The position numbers were made by a program, and so were the translations under genes. The notes under the pieces are model-generated. The model was not told the DNA's origin. It did not search any database and saw nothing but the letters and a program-made list of their open reading frames with translations. Source: Raineyella sp964402325 (GTDB taxonomy: Bacteria; Actinomycetota; Actinomycetes; Propionibacteriales; Propionibacteriaceae). From it: DNA of 35,708 nt. The DNA lies in assembly GCA_964402325.1 (NCBI GenBank), contig CAYOBI010000018.1, positions 1-35,708 on the forward strand, in the 5' to 3' direction. How positions within the stretch are numbered: position 1 is the stretch's first letter; the number at the start of each line of letters is the position of its first letter. Of the stretch, positions 24,867-32,264 are shown one piece after another.

Positions 24867-27800
24867 GCCCTTCCTCCCTTCTGCGGGCAGTCACCGTCGA
24901 ACGGGCAGCCGCGGCAGTGACTCCCCCGGCGCGCGTCGAAGTCCTCGTCGCGGACGATGCGGACGGCCTCGGCGACCGCCGCGGTGGCCCAGTCGCGAGC
25001 GGCCCCGATGTCCAGCCCGTCGGGGACGGGGACGTCGTCGAGGGACGGCTGGCCGAGAGTGGCGGCCCGCGGGGTGCCCTCGCCGGCGTCGAGGTAGACG
25101 GCCAGGGCGGCGCCGGGACGGTGCCGGGCCTCGCCGATCACCTCGTCGAACGCGCCGGCCCGCACCGCCAGCTGGTACACGCCCAGCTGGCCGAGGGTCT
25201 CGACCTCGCGGGCGGTGGCCCGGCGCCCGGTCTTGTAGTCGACGACGACGAGTCGGCCGTCGAGAGACTCCAGCCGGTCGACGATCCCGTGGAGTTCGAC
25301 CCGGTCGGTCCGGCCGTCGGGGAGGCCGACGGCCAGTTCGCAGTGGAACGGCACCTCGACGCCGACCAGCGCGCCGGCCGGCCGTTCGGCGTCCCAGGCG
25401 CGCCAGGCCTCCAGCATGCTCCAGACCCGCTCGCGACGGGTCTCCTGCCGCCAGGCCGGCCCGGCGCTGACGGCGCCCCACGCCTCCTCGAACGCGTCCC
25501 GCAGCTGCTCCGGGGCGATCTCGCCCTGGCTGGCCCGGCGGGCGAGGTCATGGACCAGGGTGCCGACTGCGGCGGCCTCGGTGGCCGGTCCGGCCGCCCC
25601 GGCCCGTCGCTCCAGGAACCACCGCCGGGGGCAGCGCCGCAGCGCGTCCACCCCGCTCGGCGAGAGCACCACCGGCGCGTCCGGGGGAACCAGGGGCTCG
25701 GCGCGACGGGTCCGTTCCCGGGCGCCCCACCAGGTGCGGGGGGCGGCCGCAGGCAGGTGGTCGGCCAGCCGGGCCAGCGCGACGGCGGCCTCCTCGCGGA
25801 CCAGAGGCCCCAGCGAGGCATCGGCACCGACCCGGCGCAGCTCACCGACCAGGGCGGCGGCGGTGGGGACCGGGCCGTCGTCGGGATCCGCCGGCGTCGG
25901 CTCCAGGCCGAGCTCGGCGACGAAGCGAGACGGTCGCCCGCCCTCGCCACCGTCCTCGGCCACCGCGGTGACCAGAAGGGCGTCCCGGGCCCGGGAGCAG
26001 GCCAGGTGGAACAGCCGCCGCTCCTCGGCCAAGACCTCACCGGGGGTCACCGGCGGGACCGCGCCGTCGGCACCGAGCCGGTCCGCCCCGACCAGGGACC
26101 GGCTGGGGCGGGCGGCCGGCCAGGTACCCTCCTGAACCCCGGCGACGACGACCAGGTCCCACTCGCGTCCACCGCAACGGTGCGGGGTGAGGACCTCGAC
26201 GGCGTCCGGCACGAGACGGCGGGTCATCCGGGTGTCCACCGCGATCTCCTGGTGGCGCACCTCCTCCAGCAGTTCCTGGGCGGCCGCCCGGCCCCGGCGG
26301 GCCCCACTCCGGGCGGCGAAGTCGAACAACGCCAGCACCGCGTCCAGGTCGCGATCCGCCCGGGTGGCGTCGGCGCCAGCGCCGAGCGCGGTCTCCCGGA
26401 GCCGCTGCGGCCAATCGGTGGCCGACCAGGCGGCCCAGAGCACCTCCTCGGCGCTGCCGGCCGCGGCGAGCTCGTCCCTGGTCGCCGCGATCGCCGCCGT
26501 CACCCGCTCCAGTCGGCGGCGTACCCTGGCCAGCCCGGCTTCCGTCCCCTGTCCCCCCGACAGGGCGAGCAGGCGGCGGTGCCGTCGCAGGTCCATCGGG
26601 TCGACGGCCCCGAGGGGGCCGAGGGCGAGCCGCTCGACCGCCGCCGGGTCCGTCTCTCCGGCGCCCAGGGCGGTCTGGACCACGTCGAGCAGCACCCGGA
26701 CAGCGGGTTCGTCGACCAGCGGGGTGTCATCGGCGACCGCCACCGGGATCCCGGCCCGGACCAGGCGTCGCCGCAGCAGGGACTCCTCGGCGCCGCGGGA
26801 GCGCACCACGACGGCCATCCGGTGCCAGGGGACCTGTCCGTCCTCGTGCCCGGCGAACAGGGCGCGGGCGACGGCCGAGGCCTCCTCCCGGGCGTCAGGG
26901 CACACCACCAGGCGCGCATCCCCCGGCGCCTTCCGCCCGGGGACGGGCCGCCGCCAGTCCGGCAGCGAGGCCGGCCTGGGCCGGGCCCCCATCGGGCGGT
27001 GCACCACCGCGGCCAGCCCTGCACCGCGCCGGTGGTCGGTGCGCAGCACGTGCACCGGGGCGGGCCGACCCAACAGGTCCGCGTGCTGCGCCGGGAACCG
27101 CACCACAGCCTCCCCGTCGGCGCCGCGGAAGGAGAACACCGCCCGGTCCGGGTCGGCCGTCACCACGAGCCCGGCGCCGGACGAAGGCGGGACCAGGTCG
27201 CGCAGCAGCGCAGCGTGGGCCGGCACCGCGTCCTGCAGGTCGTCGACCAGGACGTGGTCCCAGCGGGACCGCAGTGCCCCGCCGGTCACCGGGTCGGCCA
27301 GCAGGATCCGGACCCGATGCACCAGCTCGTCGTAGTCGAGCACCCGCTCGGCGTCCAGCACATCGAGGTACTCCTCGACCAGATGGGCCGCGCGCACCCA
27401 GACCGGCCGGTCCTCGACCTGGCCGAGGCGGGCGACGTCGGCGGGGTCGAGGCCGAGCTGGCGGGCGCGCGCGACCAGGTCGCGCAGCTCCCGGGTGAAG
27501 ACCCGGGTGCCGATGGCCTCGCGGACGTCCGCTGGCCAGGGCTCGGCCGATCCCTCCAGCACCTCGCGCAGGCGCAGCTCTTGCTCGGGGGCGGTCAGCA
27601 CCCGCCAGGGGTCCTCACGCGTCGTCTCGGTCCACAGGGCGTGGCACAGCCCGTGGATGCTCAGCACGGGCACGCTCGCGCCGGTCTCGCCGAGCCGCTC
27701 GGCCACCCGCTCCGCCAGGGTCCGGGCAGCGCCGCGGGAGAAGGTGAGCAGCAGGACCCGCTCGGGCGCGACGCCGTGGTCACGTACGTGGGCGACGGCA

Positions 27801-27997
27801 GCCTCGACCAGGGCGGTGGTCTTGCCGGTGCCGGAGGCCCCCAGGACGAGCAGGGGGCCGTGCGCGTGGTCGACGACCACCCGTTGGGCGGCGTCGAGGA
27901 CCGGCCCGGCGTCGAGCCGGTGGACCCCGTCCGGAGAGAGGCCCGCGGGGGTCCCCGCGGTGCCTGCGGTCACGTCCGCCAGTGTCGTTGCGTCCAC
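24863..27997 (-). CDS. adnA: AdnA, helicase-nuclease subunit of AdnAB with degenerate motor
   Basis: A 1044-residue UvrD/RecB-fused protein. Walker A GASGTGKT (53-60) is intact, but motif II is VLVDDLQDA and motif V is TPHRCGGREWD, lacking the AKGLEW core. The motor is thus degraded, as in mycobacterial AdnA. The nuclease is complete: GTLVHDLARR, HGIVDRLE, DYKTG with Asp920 and Lys922, LGQLGVYQLAVRAG. Cys789 (RRCPRRWFLE) and Cys1028, Cys1031, Cys1037 (CxxCx5C) have the layout of an iron-sulfur nuclease. I prefer the GTG at 27997, which lies 7 nt after the -10 of a damage promoter; the alternative ATG at 28006 lies inside that -10. It is the first gene of adnA-adnB-nudC. Confidence 0.9.
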   Translation of the reverse strand: MDATTLADVTAGTAGTPAGLSPDGVHRLDAGPVLDAAQRVVVDHAHGPLLVLGASGTGKTTALVEAAVAHVRDHGVAPERVLLLTFSRGAARTLAERVAERLGETGASVPVLSIHGLCHALWTETTREDPWRVLTAPEQELRLREVLEGSAEPWPADVREAIGTRVFTRELRDLVARARQLGLDPADVARLGQVEDRPVWVRAAHLVEEYLDVLDAERVLDYDELVHRVRILLADPVTGGALRSRWDHVLVDDLQDAVPAHAALLRDLVPPSSGAGLVVTADPDRAVFSFRGADGEAVVRFPAQHADLLGRPAPVHVLRTDHRRGAGLAAVVHRPMGARPRPASLPDWRRPVPGRKAPGDARLVVCPDAREEASAVARALFAGHEDGQVPWHRMAVVVRSRGAEESLLRRRLVRAGIPVAVADDTPLVDEPAVRVLLDVVQTALGAGETDPAAVERLALGPLGAVDPMDLRRHRRLLALSGGQGTEAGLARVRRRLERVTAAIAATRDELAAAGSAEEVLWAAWSATDWPQRLRETALGAGADATRADRDLDAVLALFDFAARSGARRGRAAAQELLEEVRHQEIAVDTRMTRRLVPDAVEVLTPHRCGGREWDLVVVAGVQEGTWPAARPSRSLVGADRLGADGAVPPVTPGEVLAEERRLFHLACSRARDALLVTAVAEDGGEGGRPSRFVAELGLEPTPADPDDGPVPTAAALVGELRRVGADASLGPLVREEAAVALARLADHLPAAAPRTWWGARERTRRAEPLVPPDAPVVLSPSGVDALRRCPRRWFLERRAGAAGPATEAAAVGTLVHDLARRASQGEIAPEQLRDAFEEAWGAVSAGPAWRQETRRERVWSMLEAWRAWDAERPAGALVGVEVPFHCELAVGLPDGRTDRVELHGIVDRLESLDGRLVVVDYKTGRRATAREVETLGQLGVYQLAVRAGAFDEVIGEARHRPGAALAVYLDAGEGTPRAATLGQPSLDDVPVPDGLDIGAARDWATAAVAEAVRIVRDEDFDARRGSHCRGCPFDGDCPQKGGRA

Positions 27998-28004
27998 GTC
28001 CGAC

Positions 28005-28027
28005 ATCCCACCAGAGGCCACTGACAA
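28005..28027 (-). promoter_or_regulatory. PafBC-type DNA-damage promoter of adnAB
   Basis: TTGTCAGTG (28027-28019, minus) matches the upstream box of the mycobacterial damage promoter exactly. After 8 nt comes TGGGAT (28010-28005), a -10 differing from TANNNT at one position. The GTG at 27997 follows 7 nt later, giving a leaderless mRNA. Confidence 0.65.
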
Positions 28028-28028
28028 T

Positions 28029-28049
28029 CCCCGGGAGGCCCGCCCGGGG
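28029..28049. promoter_or_regulatory. Perfect 7-bp palindromic hairpin upstream of the adnA promoter
   Basis: CCCCGGG and CCCGGGG pair around a 7-nt spacer, one base upstream of the TTGTCAGTG box. In this position it would be DNA rather than adnA transcript, so an operator is possible. It may equally be a chance GC palindrome. Confidence 0.25.
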
Positions 28050-28154
28050 CGCGTCGGGGAACGCCGGTCTCCGCCGTCAGCGAACGTCTTTCGTCCTCGA
28101 TCCCCTGCTGTGGCACGGTGGAGGGCAGCCACATCCGAACAGAGAGGCACAGCG

Positions 28155-28379
28155 GTGGAGATCAAGATCGGCGTCAAGAACCTTGCCCGGGAGGTCGTCG
28201 TCGACCTCGACCAGACGGCCGAGGAGTTCCGGCAGACCTTCGAGAAGGCGTTGGCCGACGGGTCGGTGCTGTCCCTTACCGACGCCCACGGACGCCAGGT
28301 ACTCATCCCGGCCGAAGCGGTCGCGTACGTCGAGATCGGCCAGCCGAACGCGCGTCCGGTCGGCTTCGGCAGCCTCTGA
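28155..28379 (+). CDS. DUF3107 family small protein
   Basis: A 74-residue protein (VEIKIGVKNLAREVVVDLDQ at the start) of the DUF3107 / Rv3208A (TB9.4) type, conserved in actinobacteria without known function. The GTG start has AGAGAGG 7 nt upstream. The protein has an N-terminal beta hairpin with a 'V.NvaREl.ld' signature, an acidic helix (TAEEFRQTFEKAL), and a C-terminal strand region ending in GF. It lies 48 bp upstream of a -10 element for the DEAD-box helicase gene and is divergent from adnA. The promoter in 28050-28154 is not clear to me. Confidence 0.85.
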   Translation: MEIKIGVKNLAREVVVDLDQTAEEFRQTFEKALADGSVLSLTDAHGRQVLIPAEAVAYVEIGQPNARPVGFGSL

Positions 28380-28414
28380 GGACCGCGCTTTCGGGGCACG
28401 CCCGGGTGCTGGGC

Positions 28415-28420
28415 TAGAAT
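28415..28420 (+). promoter_or_regulatory. -10 element upstream of the DEAD-box helicase
   Basis: TAGAAT lies 6 nt before a GTG at 28427, the same geometry as other leaderless promoters in this window. No good -35 is visible. The GTG frame does not match the helicase frame as sequenced. Confidence 0.45.
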
Positions 28421-28432
28421 GGCCGCGTGACG

Positions 28433-28448
28433 GCCCCTCCACAGGGGC
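28433..28448 (+). other. Hairpin at the start of the helicase transcript
   Basis: GCCCCT and AGGGGC form a 6-bp stem with a 4-nt loop just after the predicted start site. If the helicase starts at 28546, this is a 5' UTR hairpin. If the GTG at 28427 is the true start, it is within coding sequence. Confidence 0.3.
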
Positions 28449-28545
28449 GCCCACCGTACCTCCCGGGCGTGCCGAGCCGAAGAGCGCGTCCAAGCAGGGC
28501 GCCGCACCGTCGTGCGCAGCGCCCGCGACTGCAAAGGCCAGAGCC

Positions 28546-30066
28546 CTGTCAGACAACACCACAACATTCACGGATCTCGGGATCGACACCGCTTTCGGGG
28601 ACGCCCTCGCCGAACACGGCATCGTCCATCCCTTCCCGATCCAGGAGATGGCCATCCCGATCGCACTGCAGGGCAGTGACCTGATCGGGCAGGCCCGCAC
28701 CGGCACCGGCAAGACGCTCGCGTTCGGGCTGCCGCTGCTGCAGCGCATCGACCTGCCGGCCGACGCCGAGGACGGCCACGGGACCAGCCCGCAAGCCTTG
28801 GTCATCGCCCCCACCCGGGAGCTGGCGAACCAGGTCGGCAAGGACCTGGTCACCGCCTCGGCCAGGACCACGGCGCGGATCCTCACGCTCTACGGCGGCA
28901 CCCCGTACGAGCCCCAGCTGGACGCCCTCGCCGAGGGCATCGACGTCGTGGTCGGTACGCCCGGCCGGCTCCTCGACCTGGCGAACCGCCGGGCCCTCGA
29001 CCTGTCACGAGTACGGATCGCGGTCCTGGACGAGGCCGACGAGATGCTCGATCTCGGCTTCCTGCCCGACGTCGAACGACTGATGTCGAAGACGGCGAAG
29101 AACCGCCAGACCCTGATGTTCTCCGCCACGATGCCCGCCCCGATCGTCGCGCTGGCCCGTACCCACCTGCAGTCGCCGGTGAACATCCGGGCCGAGCATC
29201 AGGAGGACGTGCAGACCGTCCCCGCCACCCGCCAGTTCATCTTCCAGGCGCACCCGCTGGACAAGCCCGAGCTGGTGGCCCGGATCCTGCAGGCGAAGGA
29301 TCGCGACCGAGTGATGATCTTCTGCCGGACCAAACGCGGGGCCCAGCGGGTCGCCGACGACCTGTGCGAGCGGGGCTTCTCCGCCGCGGCGATCCACGGC
29401 GACCGCACCCAGGCGGCCCGGGAACAGGCCCTGCGCCGGTTCCGGGAGGGGCGCATCGACGTCCTGGTGGCCACCGACGTGGCGGCCCGCGGGATCGACG
29501 TCACCGGCGTCACCCACGTGATCAACTACGAGTGTCCCGAGGACTCCAGCACGTACGTGCACCGGATCGGGCGCACCGGCCGGGCCGGCGCCGAGGGCGT
29601 CGCGGTCACCCTGGTCGACTGGGCCGACGTGACCCGGTGGAAGGTGATCAACAAGACGCTCGGCCTCGACCTGCCCGATCCGCAGGAGACGTACTCCACC
29701 TCGGAGCACCTGTTCACCGAGCTCGAGATCGACCCCGGGACCACCGGCCAGGTCGGGCCGCCGCGCCCCACCAGCGGCACCGCCGGCCACAAGGGCGGCA
29801 AGACCCCGGCCAAGGGCGGCTCCGGCACCGGCGCGCACCGGTCCTCGGGTCACCGGTCGCCGAGCCGGACGCCCGCCACCCGGCACCCCCGCGGCGAGGC
29901 ACGCCCCGAGGACGACGCGCGCGGCCCCGAGACCTCCCCCGAGGCCGTCGACACCACGGCCGAGGAGGCCACACCCCGGCGTCGGCGTCGCCGCCGTCGG
30001 ATCGTGCGCGATGGTATCGTGCGCGATGGTGAGGGGGTCGGGACGGCACCCGCCCCGACCGAGTGA
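28546..30066 (+). CDS. DEAD-box ATP-dependent RNA helicase (RhlE-like)
   Basis: All SF2 DEAD-box motifs are present in order: Q motif FPIQEMAIP, motif I ARTGTGKT, PTRELANQV, TPGRLLDL, motif II VLDEADEMLD, motif III SAT, then IFCRTKRGAQ, ATDVAARGIDV and HRIGRTGRAG. After the two RecA-like domains comes a low-complexity Gly/Thr/Pro tail with a basic RRRRRRRR cluster, typical of RNA-binding tails. It should remodel structured RNA (cold adaptation, ribosome or decay roles). The start is unresolved: in frame, the only plausible site is CTG at 28546 with AAAGG 8 nt upstream (506 residues). An out-of-frame GTG at 28427 beside a -10 suggests a longer protein if one base is missing. Confidence 0.88.
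   Translation: MSDNTTTFTDLGIDTAFGDALAEHGIVHPFPIQEMAIPIALQGSDLIGQARTGTGKTLAFGLPLLQRIDLPADAEDGHGTSPQALVIAPTRELANQVGKDLVTASARTTARILTLYGGTPYEPQLDALAEGIDVVVGTPGRLLDLANRRALDLSRVRIAVLDEADEMLDLGFLPDVERLMSKTAKNRQTLMFSATMPAPIVALARTHLQSPVNIRAEHQEDVQTVPATRQFIFQAHPLDKPELVARILQAKDRDRVMIFCRTKRGAQRVADDLCERGFSAAAIHGDRTQAAREQALRRFREGRIDVLVATDVAARGIDVTGVTHVINYECPEDSSTYVHRIGRTGRAGAEGVAVTLVDWADVTRWKVINKTLGLDLPDPQETYSTSEHLFTELEIDPGTTGQVGPPRPTSGTAGHKGGKTPAKGGSGTGAHRSSGHRSPSRTPATRHPRGEARPEDDARGPETSPEAVDTTAEEATPRRRRRRRRIVRDGIVRDGEGVGTAPAPTE
30001..30030 (+). repeat. Perfect 15-bp tandem duplication in the helicase tail
   Basis: ATCGTGCGCGATGGT occurs twice without a gap and encodes IVRDG twice near the end of the DEAD-box helicase. 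It is in frame and looks like a recent slippage duplication. Confidence 0.9.
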
Positions 30067-30073
30067 GGACCGG

Positions 30074-30892
30074 ATGACCGAGAGCCCCCGGCTGCCGATC
30101 GAGACGGCCGTCGTCGACCTCGACGACGGCACCTCGCTGGCGCTGCACACCTGCAGTCCCGATGACGAACGCGGCGTCGTCGTCCTCCTGCACGGGATCT
30201 TCGGGTCGAAGGAAGACTTCGACACCGTCCTGCCGGTGCTGGCCGCCGAGGGCTTCACCTGCTGCGCTCCCGACCTGCGGGGCTGTTACGAGTCCACCTC
30301 GCCGGGCCCGTTCTCACTGGAGGTGTTCGCCGAGGACGTCATCGCCCTGGTGGCCGAGATCGGGTCGGACATCCCGGTCCACCTGGTCGGCCAGGGGTTC
30401 GGGGGGCTGGTGGCCGAAGAGGCAGCGCTGGCCGAGCCGGACTTCTGGGACTCGGTCACCCTGGTGAACTCCGGTCCCGGCGGCCTGGGGCGCACCCGTC
30501 CGCTGGGCTTCGTCGAGGACGGCCTCGCCGGGGACCGCTCGCTGTCGGAGATCCACCGCGGCTTCCTGGCGCTGCTCGGCCTGATGGAGGAACACCCGGC
30601 GGCGTTCATCGAGGAGCGGCTGGCCCGGACCGACCCGCGGGCCGTCGCCGCGATGGTCCGCGCCGCCGAACACACCCCGGACCGGTCGGCGCAATTGTGC
30701 GCGACCGGGATCGACTTCCATGTCGTCTACGGGGAATACGGCGATTCCTGGCCGGTCGCCGCGCAGGTGGCGATGGCCCGCACGTTCGGCGCCGACCCGG
30801 TGGTGCTCAAGGGTTGCTCGGACCATCCGGCCGAGGACCGGCCGGAGGCCACCGCGCGCGCCCTGGTGCAGAACTTCCTCGAGCTCGACTGA
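30074..30892 (+). CDS. Alpha/beta-hydrolase-fold protein lacking the nucleophile serine
   Basis: A 272-residue protein with alpha/beta-hydrolase features: LLHGIFGSKEDF (oxyanion region, around 39-49), DLRGCYES, the nucleophile elbow, and a late SDH (about 255). The elbow reads GQGFGG instead of GxSxG: residue 107 is Gln where the catalytic Ser should be. The protein is therefore probably not a classical serine hydrolase and may be a binding or scaffold protein, unless another residue has taken over. The ATG at 30074 has GAGGA upstream. It follows the helicase stop by 7 bp and is probably co-transcribed. The substrate is unknown. Confidence 0.8.
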   Translation: MTESPRLPIETAVVDLDDGTSLALHTCSPDDERGVVVLLHGIFGSKEDFDTVLPVLAAEGFTCCAPDLRGCYESTSPGPFSLEVFAEDVIALVAEIGSDIPVHLVGQGFGGLVAEEAALAEPDFWDSVTLVNSGPGGLGRTRPLGFVEDGLAGDRSLSEIHRGFLALLGLMEEHPAAFIEERLARTDPRAVAAMVRAAEHTPDRSAQLCATGIDFHVVYGEYGDSWPVAAQVAMARTFGADPVVLKGCSDHPAEDRPEATARALVQNFLELD

Positions 30893-30904
30893 CCGGACGC
30901 CGGC

Positions 30905-31750
30905 TCAGCACCCCATCAGGTCCAGCAGCCGGGCGTACTGGTCGGGTGCGGTGACCTCGCAGCCCAACGGATTGCGGGTCTTGCCCGTGCCGTGGTAGTC
31001 GCTCGAGCCGGTGACCATGGCCCCGCGGGCCGCGGCGTACGACCGCAGTTCGCGGCGGTCGTCGGACCCGTGCTCGACGTGGTCCACCTCCCAGCCGACC
31101 GCCCCGGCCTCGAGCAGCGCGCCGAGCACGTCCAGCGGCAGCACCCGCCGCGAGTCACGGCCCCAGGGGTGCGCGACCACCGGTACCGCCCCCGCCGACC
31201 GGACCAGCCGGACCGCGTCGAAGACGTCGGGCGCATACCGGTCCACGTACGCCGGCCCACCCTCGGCCAGGTAGCCGGCGAACGCCTCGTCCCGGTCCTT
31301 CACATACCCCCGGGCGACCAACGCGTCCGCGACGTGTGGCCGGCCGATCGAGGGGGTGTCACGGGCCCTGGCAGCGACCTCCTCCTCGGTCAGCGGCAGA
31401 CCCAGTGCGGCCAGGCGTCTCAGCATCGTCGGGATGCGGTCGGCGCGCCCCTCCCGGATCCTGGCCAGTTCGGCCACCCAGGCGGGATCGGACCGGTCGC
31501 CGCCGTACCCGAGCAGGTGCACCGAGCGCCCGAGGTGCTCACACGACATCTCCACCCCGGGCACGAACCCCAGGCCGAGCTCCGCCGCGGCCCCGGCCGC
31601 CTCGTCCAGCCCGTCCCAGGTGTCGTGGTCGGTCAGCGCCACCACCGTCAACCCGGCCGCGGCTGCGGCCTGCACCAGCCGCGCCGGGGCATCGGTCCCG
31701 TCTGACACGGACGAGTGGGTGTGCAGGTCGATCCGGCCCGGGACGCTCAT
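30905..31750 (-). CDS. PHP-domain metal-dependent phosphoesterase
   Basis: A 281-residue protein with the PHP metal-binding set: DLHTHSSVSDGT at 8-19 (His10, His12, Asp17), TDHDTWDGL (Asp41-His42-Asp43), PGVEM, VAHPWG, and SSDYHG near the end. The architecture fits the RNase AM / YciV-type 5'-3' nucleotide or oligonucleotide phosphatases, which act on 3',5'-nucleoside bisphosphates and short RNAs. Substrate assignment is from family knowledge only. The ATG at 31750 is chosen because TACGAT ends 7 nt before it; an in-frame ATG at 31759 would fall on the -10. It is convergent with the hydrolase gene (12 bp apart) and divergent from DUF2505. Confidence 0.88.
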   Translation of the reverse strand: MSVPGRIDLHTHSSVSDGTDAPARLVQAAAAAGLTVVALTDHDTWDGLDEAAGAAAELGLGFVPGVEMSCEHLGRSVHLLGYGGDRSDPAWVAELARIREGRADRIPTMLRRLAALGLPLTEEEVAARARDTPSIGRPHVADALVARGYVKDRDEAFAGYLAEGGPAYVDRYAPDVFDAVRLVRSAGAVPVVAHPWGRDSRRVLPLDVLGALLEAGAVGWEVDHVEHGSDDRRELRSYAAARGAMVTGSSDYHGTGKTRNPLGCEVTAPDQYARLLDLMGC

Positions 31751-31757
31751 GGAACCC

Positions 31758-31763
31758 ATCGTA
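31758..31763 (-). promoter_or_regulatory. -10 element for a leaderless PHP transcript
   Basis: TACGAT on the minus strand ends 7 nt before the PHP ATG. It overlaps the Shine-Dalgarno sequence (AGGGGGA) of the divergent DUF2505 gene, so the two start regions share the same 26 bp. Confidence 0.4.
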
Positions 31764-31776
31764 GGGGGATGGCACC

Positions 31777-32253
31777 ATGGGTCCCATGCAGATCTCCGCC
31801 ACAGCACAGTTCCCCGCCGACCCCGCCCGCGTCTTCGCGATGCAGACGGACCGGGCCTTCCTCGAGGAGGTCTGCCGGACCGGCGGTGCGGTGGCGTACG
31901 AGGTGGAGGCCGACGGCAACCGGACCCGGATGTCGCGCAGCATGCCCTCGCCGGACCTCGCCAAGAAGTTCGTCGGCGAGACCATCACCGTCGTCGAGAC
32001 GTACGTCTGGGGCGAGCCGACGGACGACGGCACCCGGACCGCCGACCTGGTCGTCGACGTCCCCGGCACCCCGGGCCGGATGACCGGCGCGGCCGTCCTC
32101 TCGCCCACCACTGCCGGCAGCCAGATCGTCGTGACCGGTGACCTCGTGGTCAAGCTGCCGCTCGTCGGGCGCAAGCTCGAGCAGGCGGCCGCCCCGGCCC
32201 TGACCGCCGGCGTCGAGGTGCAGGAGACGGTCGCCCGCGGCTACCTGGCCTGA
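31777..32253 (+). CDS. DUF2505 family protein (SRPBCC-like fold)
   Basis: A 158-residue protein beginning MGPMQISATAQFPADPARVF, the usual first strand and helix of DUF2505/START-like proteins. It continues with alternating strands (TRTADLVVDVPGTPGRMTG) and ends in an amphipathic helix (LEQAAAPALTAGVEVQETVARGYL). Such proteins have a hydrophobic ligand cavity, but no ligand is known for this family. The ATG at 31777 has AGGGGGA 7 nt upstream, favouring it over the ATG at 31786. There is no signal peptide. It converges with the DUF6912-like gene, leaving 11 bp between stops. Confidence 0.85.
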   Translation: MGPMQISATAQFPADPARVFAMQTDRAFLEEVCRTGGAVAYEVEADGNRTRMSRSMPSPDLAKKFVGETITVVETYVWGEPTDDGTRTADLVVDVPGTPGRMTGAAVLSPTTAGSQIVVTGDLVVKLPLVGRKLEQAAAPALTAGVEVQETVARGYLA

Positions 32254-32264
32254 TCGGCAGGGGC

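Noticed and set aside
24917..28024. A 1035-codon plus-strand open frame
   Set aside because: It is the shadow of adnA; composition is Gly/Arg/Pro-rich with no recognisable domain, whereas the minus strand shows helicase and nuclease motifs.
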